A DNA stretch of 64,000 nucleotides from Marinobacter pelagius (lineage in GTDB: Bacteria > Pseudomonadota > Gammaproteobacteria > Pseudomonadales > Oleiphilaceae): assembly GCF_900114925.1 (NCBI RefSeq), contig NZ_FOUR01000005.1:62001-126000 (forward strand). The letters run 5' to 3'. Below are positions 19,038-26,241 of this stretch, in pieces (the stretch's first letter is position 1; each line of letters starts with the position of its first letter). The notes beneath the pieces were generated by a model that ran no database searches, was not told the DNA's origin, and saw nothing but the letters and a program-made list of their open reading frames with translations. The position numbers were made by a program, and so were the translations under genes.

Positions 19038-20630
19038 TCAGGCCTTGAGTCGGTTGGCCAGCCTTGTACTGTTCCGCGCTGAAAGTGCATACACCGACAA
19101 CTGCGGGTTGGCGCCGATGCTGGTCGGGAAGATCGAGGCGTCGTGGACGCTCAGGTTGCTGACGTGGTGATGTTCCCCGAAGCCGTTAACCACCGATTCC
19201 TCCGGATTGGCGCCCATGCCGCAGCCGCCCATCTGGTGGGCGGTGAACAGGCGGACGCGGTGCAGTTCCATGGGGAGCTGGTCGATGGCGGCTTTGGCGT
19301 CGGTCCAGCTGGTGTACCAGTCGGAATCCAGGTGCATGAGGCGGACGCGTTTGGCGCCGGCGGCAAACTGGATTTCGGCCATGGTGTAGAAGGCGCGGCG
19401 CAGGCCGTCCCAGAGGTAGTCAGTCACCGGGTAATCCAGGTAGGGGCTGCCGTCGTCGCGCAGGCCGATGGTGCCGCCTGGGCTGTCGGGGTGGAAGCCG
19501 TCCCGGAGGAGGGCGATGACGGAGTTCATCCAGGGCAGGCGGGCCATGGTGTTGATCTGGGTGTCGCCGTGGCCGGGGATGACGCCGCTGGACATGGCTG
19601 GGTGCAACGGGGGCACTTCGAGTTTGTAACCCACCGGGCCGTCGACGCCGCCACTAAAGTTGAAGTGGTCGGAGTAGATGGACTGGGGCGCGCCATAGAA
19701 GGGTTCGACTTTTTCGGGCATTTCCGCGACGCAGGCGTTGACCGGGTGGATGAAGGAGCGTTTGCCGATACGGTTGTGCGGGTCGGGGATGCCGGAGCGC
19801 AGCAGCAGGCCCGGGGTGCCGATGGCGCTGGCGGCGGCGACGAAGTGCCGGGCTTTCAGGGTGACGGTGACGCCGGAGGGTGTGATGCCGTCGGCGGCCA
19901 TGGCGCTGGCCTGGAGGTGGTCGATGCGGTCCTGGTTCATCACCAGTTTGTCCGCCCGCAGGCCGTGGATCAGGTGGGCATCGTTATCCAGTGCCCCCGG
20001 GACGGTGGTCAGCAGGGCACCCTGTTTGGCGTTGGTGGGACAGCCGACGCCGCAGTAGCCCAGATTCCAGCAGCCTTTGACGTTGCGGGGAATGACCTGC
20101 CAGGTGTAACCGAGCTGGTCGCAGCCCTGGCGCAGGATGTCGTTGTTGACGTTGGGCTTCACCGCCCAGGGTTCCATGTTGTGGCGCTGTTCCCGGCCAT
20201 CGAACCAGGGCGCCATGGCGTCCGGGGCGAGGGCGTCGAGGCCGAAGCGTTCGGCCCAGTAGTTCAGGGTGGCGTCCGGGGTGCGGAAGCTGCTGGTCCA
20301 GTTCACGGTGGTGGAACCGCCAACGCAGCGGCCCTGGAGGATGGCGATGGCGCCGTCTTTGGTGACCCTGCTCATGCCTTCCTGGTACAGGCTGGCGTAG
20401 GCGCTGAGTTCGTCCATCTTGAAGTCTTTCTGGTAATACAGCCGGCCCTCTTCCACCAGGATGACGGACAGGCCGCTTTTGGCCAGGATCTCGGCGGTGG
20501 TGCCGCCTCCAGCGCCGGTGCCAATCACCACAACATCGGCTTCAAGGGTGCGGTTTTCAGTCAGGGTGGCGCCATCGGTGACTTTCCAGCCGGATTCCAG
20601 GCCCTGGGCGATTCGATCTTTTAACTGCAT
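19038..20630 (-). CDS. GMC-family FAD oxidoreductase (alcohol dehydrogenase/oxidase type)
   Basis: 530 residues. The FAD-binding motif VVVIGTGAGGGTTAEIL lies near residue 35, followed by GRCVGGSTTVNW and GYCGVGCPTNAKQG; the catalytic His region is HQMGGCGMG, and NPQ near the C-terminus is typical of GMC enzymes. It probably oxidises an alcohol to an aldehyde; the substrate cannot be read from sequence. I start at the ATG at 20630, with GGAG 6 nt upstream, rather than the TTG at 20645. It is 26 bp after a Tat-signal lipoprotein gene whose product is probably its partner, and an aldehyde dehydrogenase gene lies further upstream. Confidence 0.9.
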   Translation of the reverse strand: MQLKDRIAQGLESGWKVTDGATLTENRTLEADVVVIGTGAGGGTTAEILAKSGLSVILVEEGRLYYQKDFKMDELSAYASLYQEGMSRVTKDGAIAILQGRCVGGSTTVNWTSSFRTPDATLNYWAERFGLDALAPDAMAPWFDGREQRHNMEPWAVKPNVNNDILRQGCDQLGYTWQVIPRNVKGCWNLGYCGVGCPTNAKQGALLTTVPGALDNDAHLIHGLRADKLVMNQDRIDHLQASAMAADGITPSGVTVTLKARHFVAAASAIGTPGLLLRSGIPDPHNRIGKRSFIHPVNACVAEMPEKVEPFYGAPQSIYSDHFNFSGGVDGPVGYKLEVPPLHPAMSSGVIPGHGDTQINTMARLPWMNSVIALLRDGFHPDSPGGTIGLRDDGSPYLDYPVTDYLWDGLRRAFYTMAEIQFAAGAKRVRLMHLDSDWYTSWTDAKAAIDQLPMELHRVRLFTAHQMGGCGMGANPEESVVNGFGEHHHVSNLSVHDASIFPTSIGANPQLSVYALSARNSTRLANRLKA

Positions 20631-20656
20631 GGTTGGCTCCGTCAATCAGCTGGGGG

Positions 20657-21295
20657 TTACGCGTTCTGGAATTGGGGTAAGGCATCCACCGCCCATTTTG
20701 GCGGCCCCGGGTAACCGGATAGATGCCAGAAATCCTCGTAACCATAGAACGCCACGTTGCTGATCTTGGTCAGGGCAATATAACCGTTGTTGAACAGGCC
20801 GATACCACTGGTACGCCAGCGCTCCAGGAAGGCATCGGCCTCCTCGGTAGTCACCTTGGGCCAGCTCGACCACACCCGGGCAATGGTGACGCGGGTCAGT
20901 CCGAAATTGAGCAGATCGAACAGACGTCGGAGTTCCTTCTGGTTCGCCGGCCCAAAGTTATGGATGCCGGCATCGATCCGCTCGATGGTACCGGCGATCG
21001 CCATGCGCCTGGCCTGCGGCTGCTCCGGCAGCCCGGGGCCGATAATCGCCGGGAGCAGGGCCTCAAACAGCTGGATATCGTCGGAAGTCAGGAAACGGAA
21101 CTCGTAACTGGCATCCATGCGGGTACCCACTGCGCTGACTCGACCGGCGGGGGTAGAGCTACAGCCGCTTAGACCGGCGGTGGCGCTGACGGTACCCAGA
21201 AAAATGGCTCCGCCGAGTCCGGTTTTCAGGAAACTTCGGCGGTCAAGGTTGGCGAAATCGGAGGAAGTTGAACGTACTTCGGGTTGATCGTTCAT
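20657..21295 (-). CDS. Tat-signal lipoprotein, small subunit-like partner of GMC dehydrogenase
   Basis: 212 residues. The N-terminus has a twin-arginine motif (DRRSFLKTG, ~24-32), a hydrophobic stretch and a lipobox-like LSGC, so it should be exported folded and lipid-anchored. The rest is helical and rich in Arg and Trp, with no motif I can name. Small Tat subunits partner GMC-type large subunits in gluconate and related dehydrogenases (gluconate dehydrogenase subunit 3), which fits the adjacent gene; this is inferred from layout. The start is the ATG at 21295 with AAAGG; the frame extends upstream only into repeat copy 4. Confidence 0.8.
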   Translation of the reverse strand: MNDQPEVRSTSSDFANLDRRSFLKTGLGGAIFLGTVSATAGLSGCSSTPAGRVSAVGTRMDASYEFRFLTSDDIQLFEALLPAIIGPGLPEQPQARRMAIAGTIERIDAGIHNFGPANQKELRRLFDLLNFGLTRVTIARVWSSWPKVTTEEADAFLERWRTSGIGLFNNGYIALTKISNVAFYGYEDFWHLSGYPGPPKWAVDALPQFQNA

Positions 21296-21344
21296 GGGAC
21301 CTTTCTCTTTTATTGTTGTAATGCGGCCTGCAACCAATCCGGGC

Positions 21345-21452
21345 GTCGGTGATGGGCATTCCTTTCCGGGACTGTGCAAAACAGGGATGTTTTGCTCAAG
21401 CCTACAGGGACGTATTCACGGCGTGTCCCGGAAAGGAATGCCCATCGCCGAC
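21345..21452. repeat. Palindromic intergenic repeat, copy 4
   Basis: 28-bp arms (21345-21372 and 21425-21452) with one mismatch around a 52-nt interior, in reverse orientation to copies 1-3. The interior has its own perfect 7-bp hairpin GCAAAAC-AGGGAT-GTTTTGC. In copy 1 the same loop word (ATCCCT on the other strand) is enclosed by a different stem. It lies between the aldehyde dehydrogenase 3' end and the Tat lipoprotein gene. Confidence 0.9.
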
Positions 21453-21479
21453 AGGCACCCAGACTCACAGGCAAAAGAA

Positions 21480-22925
21480 TCAGCGAATAAAGAACCGGTA
21501 AACCAGCCTGTGCATGGCGGTCCCGTGCGGGGCATAGACAAACTTGCCGCTGTTGAACTTCTGCTTGGTGAAGATCGCCCGGTGATGGGAAAAAGTCAGG
21601 AAACCCTCGCGGCCATGATAGTGCCCCATGCCGGAGTCCCCGATACCACCGAACGGCAGATCGTCCTGGGCCACATGCATCAGCGCATCGTTGATGCACA
21701 TGCCGCCGGAGTGGGTATTCTCCACCACGTGCTGCTGCTCACCCTTGTTGTAACCGAAGAAATACAGCGCCAGCGGGCGCGGACGGTCATTGATGTAGTG
21801 GATGGCCTCATCCAGGGTGCCGTAGGCCACCACCGGCAGGATCGGACCGAAAATCTCGTCCTGCATCACCTTCATATCAGGCGTTGCCTTCAGCACCAGA
21901 GTCAGCGGAATCTTCCGGGTGCCATCCTTCAGGTCCTCCCGGGCCGGATTGATCTCGATCAGCTCCGCACCTTTCTCCCTGGCGTCTTCCAGATAACCCT
22001 GCAGACGCTCGTACTGGCGCTCGTTGATGATCGCGGTGTAATCGTCATTGTCCCGCAGGCTCGGGTACATTTCCGCGAAACGGGTACGGTACTCATCCAC
22101 AAAAGTCTGCACCCGGTCTGCCGGACACAGCACATAGTCCGGCGCGACGCAGGTCTGCCCGGCATTGAAGGCCTTGCCGAAGGCAATGCGCTGGGCCGCA
22201 TCTTCCATGGGCGCATCCGGGGAAACGATGGCCGGGGATTTGCCGCCCAGCTCCAGGGTCACCGGCGTGAGATTCTCCGCTGCCGCGCGCATCACCATCT
22301 TGCCGACCGACGTGGAGCCGGTGAACAGAAGATGGTCGAAGGGGCGTGAGGAGAAGTCGGCGGCCACATCTGCCTCGCCATTGATCACTGCGACCAGGTC
22401 CTCGGCAAAGTTGTCCTCGATGATTTCCTTGAACAGTGCCGAGGTGTGCGGGGTGTACTCGGACATCTTGATCATGGTCCGGTTACCGGCGGCCAGGGAA
22501 GCCACCAGCGGGCCAACCGCCAGGTACAGGGGATAGTTCCAGGGCACGATCACGCCCACCACGCCCTTGGGCTGGTAGTGCACCTTGTTGCTGGCGGGCT
22601 GGAACAGCACCGAGACATGGCGTTTGGACGGTTTCATCCAGTCGCCGAGGTTCTTCAGGGTGTAGTTGATGCCCTGGATCGACGGCATCACCTCGGCAAT
22701 CAGTGATTCATCCCGGGAACGGCAGCTGAAATCACGGTCAATAGCTTCCACCAGCCGGTCCTGGTTGCTGAGCAGGACGCGTTTCAGTCGCTTCAGATTG
22801 TCCTGCCGCTCGGTCAGCGACGGCGCGGGATTGCCCCGGAAGGCCTTTTTCTGAGCTGCGAATACCCGGTGGGTATGCTGGATGTGTTTCTTGCTTTCCG
22901 TGAGCTGGACGACGGTAGCAGCCAT
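21480..22925 (-). CDS. Aldehyde dehydrogenase, coniferyl-aldehyde dehydrogenase type
   Basis: 481 residues, a class-3-like aldehyde dehydrogenase without an N-terminal extension. Catalytic residues: Glu in TLELGGKSP (~225) and Cys259 in NAGQTCVAPD; the NAD-binding loop is FTGSTSVGK. Homologues are usually annotated as coniferyl aldehyde dehydrogenases, but fatty or other aldehydes are equally likely given the neighbouring GMC enzyme. With it, the cluster would run alcohol to aldehyde to acid. Expression starts from a promoter whose spacer holds a perfect 16-bp palindrome facing a divergent TetR gene. Repeat copy 4 separates it from the two downstream genes. Confidence 0.92.
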   Translation of the reverse strand: MAATVVQLTESKKHIQHTHRVFAAQKKAFRGNPAPSLTERQDNLKRLKRVLLSNQDRLVEAIDRDFSCRSRDESLIAEVMPSIQGINYTLKNLGDWMKPSKRHVSVLFQPASNKVHYQPKGVVGVIVPWNYPLYLAVGPLVASLAAGNRTMIKMSEYTPHTSALFKEIIEDNFAEDLVAVINGEADVAADFSSRPFDHLLFTGSTSVGKMVMRAAAENLTPVTLELGGKSPAIVSPDAPMEDAAQRIAFGKAFNAGQTCVAPDYVLCPADRVQTFVDEYRTRFAEMYPSLRDNDDYTAIINERQYERLQGYLEDAREKGAELIEINPAREDLKDGTRKIPLTLVLKATPDMKVMQDEIFGPILPVVAYGTLDEAIHYINDRPRPLALYFFGYNKGEQQHVVENTHSGGMCINDALMHVAQDDLPFGGIGDSGMGHYHGREGFLTFSHHRAIFTKQKFNSGKFVYAPHGTAMHRLVYRFFIR

Positions 22926-23011
22926 GACATTCTCCCCTGGGTAACCGGCATCGGGGCCGGCAACCTGTTTTGTGGTGTGGCCAAAAAACAGCCAGTTTGC
23001 ATCAGGGAGTA

Positions 23012-23040
23012 TTATTAGAGTATATACTCTAGGCAGTCAA
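23012..23040 (-). promoter_or_regulatory. Aldehyde dehydrogenase promoter with palindromic TetR operator
   Basis: On the minus strand, TTGACT (23035-23040), 17 nt, TAATAA (23012-23017). The spacer contains the perfect 16-bp palindrome TAGAGTATATACTCTA (23016-23031). It lies ~90 bp before the dehydrogenase start and ~72 bp before the divergent tetR start, as expected for an operator controlling both. Confidence 0.75.
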
Positions 23041-23102
23041 GCAAGCGCCGATGGCCGATCGGGCCAGTCGACCGAAAGACCACTACAAGTGCTCATAACC
23101 TT

Positions 23103-23771
23103 ATGAAAACCAGAGACAAGATCCTCCTTGCCAGTCTCGAGCTGTTCAACGAACGGGGCGAGCGCAATGTCACCACCAATCACATTGCCGCCCATCTGGC
23201 GATCTCTCCGGGCAACCTCTATTACCACTTCCGCAACAAGTCGGACATCATCTACGAGATCTTCCTGGAGTACGAAAAGCTGGTGGATTATTACCTGGAT
23301 ATTCCCCGGGACCGACCGCTGACCCTGGAGGATCTGACCTTCTATCTTGAATCCGTGTTTGACGGGCTCTGGAGTTACCGGTTTTTCCACCGGGACCTGG
23401 AATACCTGCTCGATAGCGATACTCGCCTGCGCAAGGATTATCGGGAATTCACCAACCGCTGTCTGGCGGCCATCAGCCAGATTTTCGAGAAGATGTCGGA
23501 GGCGGGCATCATCGAGCCCCAGCCCGAGGACCTGCGTTCGGCCATGTCCCTGAACGTCTGGCTGGTGATCACCAACTGGATGGCATTCCTGAAAACGGCC
23601 CACGCGGCGGATGAGCCGGCCAGTCTCAGCCTGACAGAACTCAAGCAGGGCATTTACCAGGTGCTCACCCTGGAGATTCCCTATCTGACTCCGGGATACC
23701 GGGAACAGGTGATGGCCTTGCGGGAAAAGTACCGGCCGTCGCTTCCGGAGCCGACCGGTACAGGTGTCTGA
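23103..23771 (+). CDS. TetR-family regulator of the alcohol/aldehyde cluster
   Basis: 222 residues. The helix-turn-helix is clear (NVTTNHIAAHLAISPGNLYYHFRNKSDII, ~22-50); the C-terminal domain is larger than usual and aromatic-rich. It is transcribed divergently from the aldehyde dehydrogenase gene, and a perfect palindrome lies between them, so it is the likely repressor of the dehydrogenase and perhaps of the GMC genes. There is no good ribosome-binding site before the ATG, which may mean low expression. The same order of genes from ferredoxin to TetR is, as I recall, present in P. aeruginosa. Confidence 0.88.
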   Translation: MKTRDKILLASLELFNERGERNVTTNHIAAHLAISPGNLYYHFRNKSDIIYEIFLEYEKLVDYYLDIPRDRPLTLEDLTFYLESVFDGLWSYRFFHRDLEYLLDSDTRLRKDYREFTNRCLAAISQIFEKMSEAGIIEPQPEDLRSAMSLNVWLVITNWMAFLKTAHAADEPASLSLTELKQGIYQVLTLEIPYLTPGYREQVMALREKYRPSLPEPTGTGV

Positions 23772-23824
23772 GCCGAACAGGGTAAGTAAAAGGCGAAATA
23801 TCGATCAAAAATTGAGCGATTCGG

Positions 23825-23851
23825 GAACTTCCTGCGTGGGCGCCGATCATA
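23825..23851 (+). promoter_or_regulatory. SigmaE/AlgU-type promoter for a putative sRNA
   Basis: GAACTT (23825-23830, preceded by GG), 16 nt, TCATA (23847-23851), close to the extracytoplasmic-stress sigma consensus GAACTT-N16/17-TCtga. It points at the terminator at 23935-23966 with no open frame between, and predicts a transcript from about 23858. Confidence 0.6.
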
Positions 23852-23857
23852 TAAGTG

Positions 23858-23966
23858 ACGTTGGGAATTCGGACATTCCTTGCGTCTCCTGAGTGAGTTC
23901 TCAGGTTTTAGCACGTCGCAAACCCTGACGTTTCACCGGTCTGTCGCCTGGCAGACCGGTTTTTTT
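23858..23966 (+). ncRNA. Candidate small RNA in the Spot 42/ErsA position
   Basis: A predicted ~109-nt transcript between a sigmaE-type promoter and a strong terminator. It would fold as GGAAT-loop-ATTCC (23864-23879), an unpaired pyrimidine-rich stretch TTGCGTCT that could act as seed, a CCTGAG/CTCAGG hairpin (23888-23905), a spacer and the terminator stem. It lies beside and convergent with engB, the position of spf (Spot 42) in E. coli and of ErsA, an AlgU-dependent sRNA, in P. aeruginosa. The position, size and promoter type are what I see; homology is inferred. Confidence 0.6.
23935..23966 (+). terminator. Intrinsic terminator (sRNA candidate)
   Basis: Perfect 9-bp stem ACCGGTCTG/CAGACCGGT with an 8-nt loop, followed by six T (seven counting the last stem base). 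The T-run touches the engB stop codon on the other strand. Confidence 0.9.
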
Positions 23967-24603
23967 ATGCCAGTTCCGGCGGTTCCGCCTCCAGCCATTC
24001 CGTAAGTGCCTCCCGGCACTCCTCGACGCCCCGCTTGGAGGTGGCCGAGAACATGATCAGGTGCTCAACGCACTGGTAGTTCTTCAGCTGTTTGGAAATT
24101 CCCAGCATGGCGGTCTTGGCCTGGCCGAATTTCAGTTTGTCGGCCTTGGTGGCAAGAATCATCAGCGGAAGGTGGTTATGTTCGCACCATTCCACCATCA
24201 TTTGGTCGAAGTCGGTCAACGGGTGGCGGATGTCCATGACCAGGACCAGGCCCCGCAGGCACCGGCGGTCGTTCAGGTAATGGCCCAGGTGTTGCTGCCA
24301 GTCGTCCTTCATGTCCCGCGATACCTTGGCGTAGCCATAGCCCGGCAGGTCTACCAGCCGACATCCCTCCCGGTTCAGGGAGAAGAAGTTGATCAGGCGG
24401 GTGCGCCCCGGGGTCTTGGAGGTTCGGGCCAGCTTGCCGTTGGCGGTGATGGCATTGAGCGCGCTGGATTTGCCGGCGTTGGATCGGCCGGCAAAGGCAA
24501 CTTCCGCCCCCAGATCGGGCGGACACTCGTCCAGCCGGGACGCGCTGATCAGGAATCGGGCGCTGTTAAAAGAGATGGATTTTTGAGTCAGATCAGGGTC
24601 CAC
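23965..24603 (-). CDS. engB: Ribosome-biogenesis GTPase EngB (YihA/YsxC)
   Basis: 212 residues. An essential small GTPase acting in large-subunit ribosome assembly. Motifs: G1 GRSNAGKSS (~40), G2 TPGRT, G3 DLPGYG, G4 TKAD and the G5-like SATSKRG. The start is a GTG with AAGGA upstream; no better ATG exists. It is divergent from the cytochrome c4 gene and convergent with the candidate sRNA. The cluster engB, cytochrome c4, dsbA and nuclease-like gene is shared with Pseudomonas as I remember it. Confidence 0.95.
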   Translation of the reverse strand: MDPDLTQKSISFNSARFLISASRLDECPPDLGAEVAFAGRSNAGKSSALNAITANGKLARTSKTPGRTRLINFFSLNREGCRLVDLPGYGYAKVSRDMKDDWQQHLGHYLNDRRCLRGLVLVMDIRHPLTDFDQMMVEWCEHNHLPLMILATKADKLKFGQAKTAMLGISKQLKNYQCVEHLIMFSATSKRGVEECREALTEWLEAEPPELA

Positions 24604-24646
24604 AACGGTTGGCTTTCCTTTGGATTTCAGTTATTGGCGATTAATG

Positions 24647-24652
24647 TATAAT
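24647..24652 (+). promoter_or_regulatory. -10 element for cytochrome c4
   Basis: A perfect TATAAT 125 bp upstream of the cytochrome start. No good -35 box is seen at 16-18 nt, so it may need an activator. The transcript would have a leader of about 120 nt with GC-rich hairpins. Confidence 0.45.
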
Positions 24653-24777
24653 GCTACACCAATTCCGGGCGGCGCGCTGTGCGTGGCCGCTTTCAGTCCC
24701 GGTTTTGAGCCTGCCTGGTCAGCGCCTGCCGGCTGCATGATGAAGAATACCTTTAAGATGAGAGAAGCGGAGCGAGC

Positions 24778-25386
24778 ATGAAAAAACTGATCGCAGGAGT
24801 TGTTCTTGGTGTAAGCCTTACAACGCTGGCACACGGAGCAGGAGATCCCCAGGCAGGTGAACAGAACGCAGCGGTATGTGCCGGTTGCCACGGCCAGGGC
24901 GGCCAGAAGCCGGTAATGGGTGTATACCCGAAGCTGTCCGGGCTGGGCGAGAAATACCTTTATGACCAGCTGGTGGCCATCAAGTCCGGCGACCGCGCCA
25001 TCCCGGAAATGACCGGTCTGCTGGATAACATGTCCGAGCAGGATCTGCAGGACCTGGCGGCGTACTTCGACAGCCAGGAGATGATCGTGAGCCAGGCCAG
25101 CCCGGACACCATCGATCAGGGCGCAGCTCTGTACCGTGGCGGTAACCTGGCGAGCGGTGTGCCGGCATGCGCGGGCTGTCACAACCCGCAGGGCAAGGGT
25201 AATGCGCCGGGTGGCTACCCCGCACTGGGTGGCCAGAGTGCCGAATACGTTATCAAGCAGCTGAACGCATACCGTGACGGCTCCCGCGCCGCCGGTGCCA
25301 ACGCAGCCATCATGATGGACGTTGCCGCCAAGCTGACCGACGCCGAAATCGAGGCTGTCGCCAACTACGTTTCCGGCCTCAACTGA
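24778..25386 (+). CDS. Dihaem cytochrome c4
   Basis: 202 residues. A signal peptide with cleavage near residue 20 is followed by two similar c-type domains, each with a CAGCH haem site (C34-H38 and C131-H135) and a downstream Met ligand region. This internal duplication is the hallmark of cytochrome c4, a periplasmic electron carrier delivering electrons from the bc1 complex to terminal oxidases such as cbb3. A strong terminator follows, so it is probably a single-gene unit. Confidence 0.94.
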   Translation: MKKLIAGVVLGVSLTTLAHGAGDPQAGEQNAAVCAGCHGQGGQKPVMGVYPKLSGLGEKYLYDQLVAIKSGDRAIPEMTGLLDNMSEQDLQDLAAYFDSQEMIVSQASPDTIDQGAALYRGGNLASGVPACAGCHNPQGKGNAPGGYPALGGQSAEYVIKQLNAYRDGSRAAGANAAIMMDVAAKLTDAEIEAVANYVSGLN

Positions 25387-25405
25387 TCTCGGAACGTGTT
25401 GCTGG

Positions 25406-25431
25406 AAAACCCCGCCCTGGCGGGGTTTTTT
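25406..25431 (+). terminator. Intrinsic terminator after cytochrome c4
   Basis: AAAACCCCGCC pairs with GGCGGGGTTTT across a very short loop, ending in a run of six T (25426-25431), 20 bp after the stop codon. Confidence 0.9.
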
Positions 25432-25477
25432 GTTGTTTGCTTACCATGCTGTAATACGCCACGGTCGGCCCCCTTGT

Positions 25478-25504
25478 GGAACTTTTGCCGATTGCTGGGT
25501 CATA
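25478..25504 (+). promoter_or_regulatory. SigmaE/AlgU-type promoter for dsbA
   Basis: GGAACTT (25478-25484), 15 nt, TCATA (25500-25504), ~40 bp before the dsbA start. It resembles the sigmaE consensus GGAACTT-N15/16-TCtaA and shares both elements with the sRNA promoter at 23825. In P. aeruginosa, dsbA is known to be AlgU(AlgT)-controlled. Confidence 0.6.
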
Positions 25505-25543
25505 ATCCCTCACAAAATGCATTCAGGAAATCGGAGACGTTGA

Positions 25544-26179
25544 ATGATCAGATCACTTGGAGTGGCAGCTTTGCTGGCGATGGCCGTCGCCGTCACGGGA
25601 ACCGCCAGTGCCCAGAGCTGGGAAGAGGGCGTTCATTACCGCAAGCTTGATACGCCGGTGCGCACCGCAAGCGAGAGCGGGGTCGAGGTGGCTGAGGTGT
25701 TCTGGTATGGCTGCCCCCACTGTTACAACTTCAAGCCGCTGGCCGAGGCCTGGGAGGCCGATGCACCGGATTATGTGAATTACGTTCGTATTCCGGCCGC
25801 ACTGGGTCAGTCCTGGGAGCCCCATGCCAGGGCGTTTTACGCACTTGAGTCCATGGGTGAGCTGGAGAAGGTGCATGATGCCCTGTTTAAGGCCCTGGCG
25901 GGTGAGCGCCGGCCTCTGAACGATGGCGAATCCCTGGCGGATTTTGTGGCCGGCCATGGCGTGGATCCGGAAGAGTTTCTCAAGAACTACAACAGCTTCG
26001 GTGTGAACGCGAAGATGCAGCAGGCCCAGGCCAAGATTCGCGGCGCGCGGGTTACCGGGACACCGACTATGCTGGTTGATGGGAAGTATACAGTGACGGC
26101 TTCCATGGCCGGTGGTCACGAAGCCGTGCTGAAAGTTGTGGATTACCTGGTAGAGAAGGAAAACAGCGCCGGGCAATGA
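25544..26179 (+). CDS. dsbA: Thiol:disulfide interchange protein DsbA
   Basis: 211 residues. A signal peptide with cleavage after ASA (~23) is followed by a thioredoxin fold with the inserted helical domain. The active site is CPHC (57-60) in FWYGCPHCYNF and the cis-proline loop is VTGTPT. It introduces disulfides into periplasmic proteins. GGAG precedes the ATG. A sigmaE-type promoter lies immediately upstream, and an 11-bp hairpin follows the stop codon before the nuclease-like gene. Confidence 0.95.
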   Translation: MIRSLGVAALLAMAVAVTGTASAQSWEEGVHYRKLDTPVRTASESGVEVAEVFWYGCPHCYNFKPLAEAWEADAPDYVNYVRIPAALGQSWEPHARAFYALESMGELEKVHDALFKALAGERRPLNDGESLADFVAGHGVDPEEFLKNYNSFGVNAKMQQAQAKIRGARVTGTPTMLVDGKYTVTASMAGGHEAVLKVVDYLVEKENSAGQ

Positions 26180-26185
26180 CAGATA

Positions 26186-26213
26186 GCCCGGTGGCACAGC
26201 CTTGCCACCGGGC
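26186..26213 (+). terminator. Hairpin between dsbA and the nuclease-like gene
   Basis: Perfect 11-bp stem GCCCGGTGGCA/TGCCACCGGGC with a 6-nt loop, 6 bp after the dsbA stop, without a T-run. It lies inside the possible N-terminal extension of the next gene, which argues that this stretch is non-coding. Confidence 0.55.
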
Positions 26214-26241
26214 CCTGCAGGCAGGAAGAGACTGCCGTCCT

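Noticed and set aside
19143..20624. Plus-strand frame opposite the GMC oxidoreductase
   Set aside because: Antisense shadow with no ribosome-binding site and Gly/Val/Asp-rich low-complexity product.
26176..26241. N-terminal extension of the nuclease-like protein from the ATG overlapping the dsbA stop
   Set aside because: The segment encodes a perfect 11-bp RNA hairpin and does not resemble family sequence; the ATG at 26242 is preferred.
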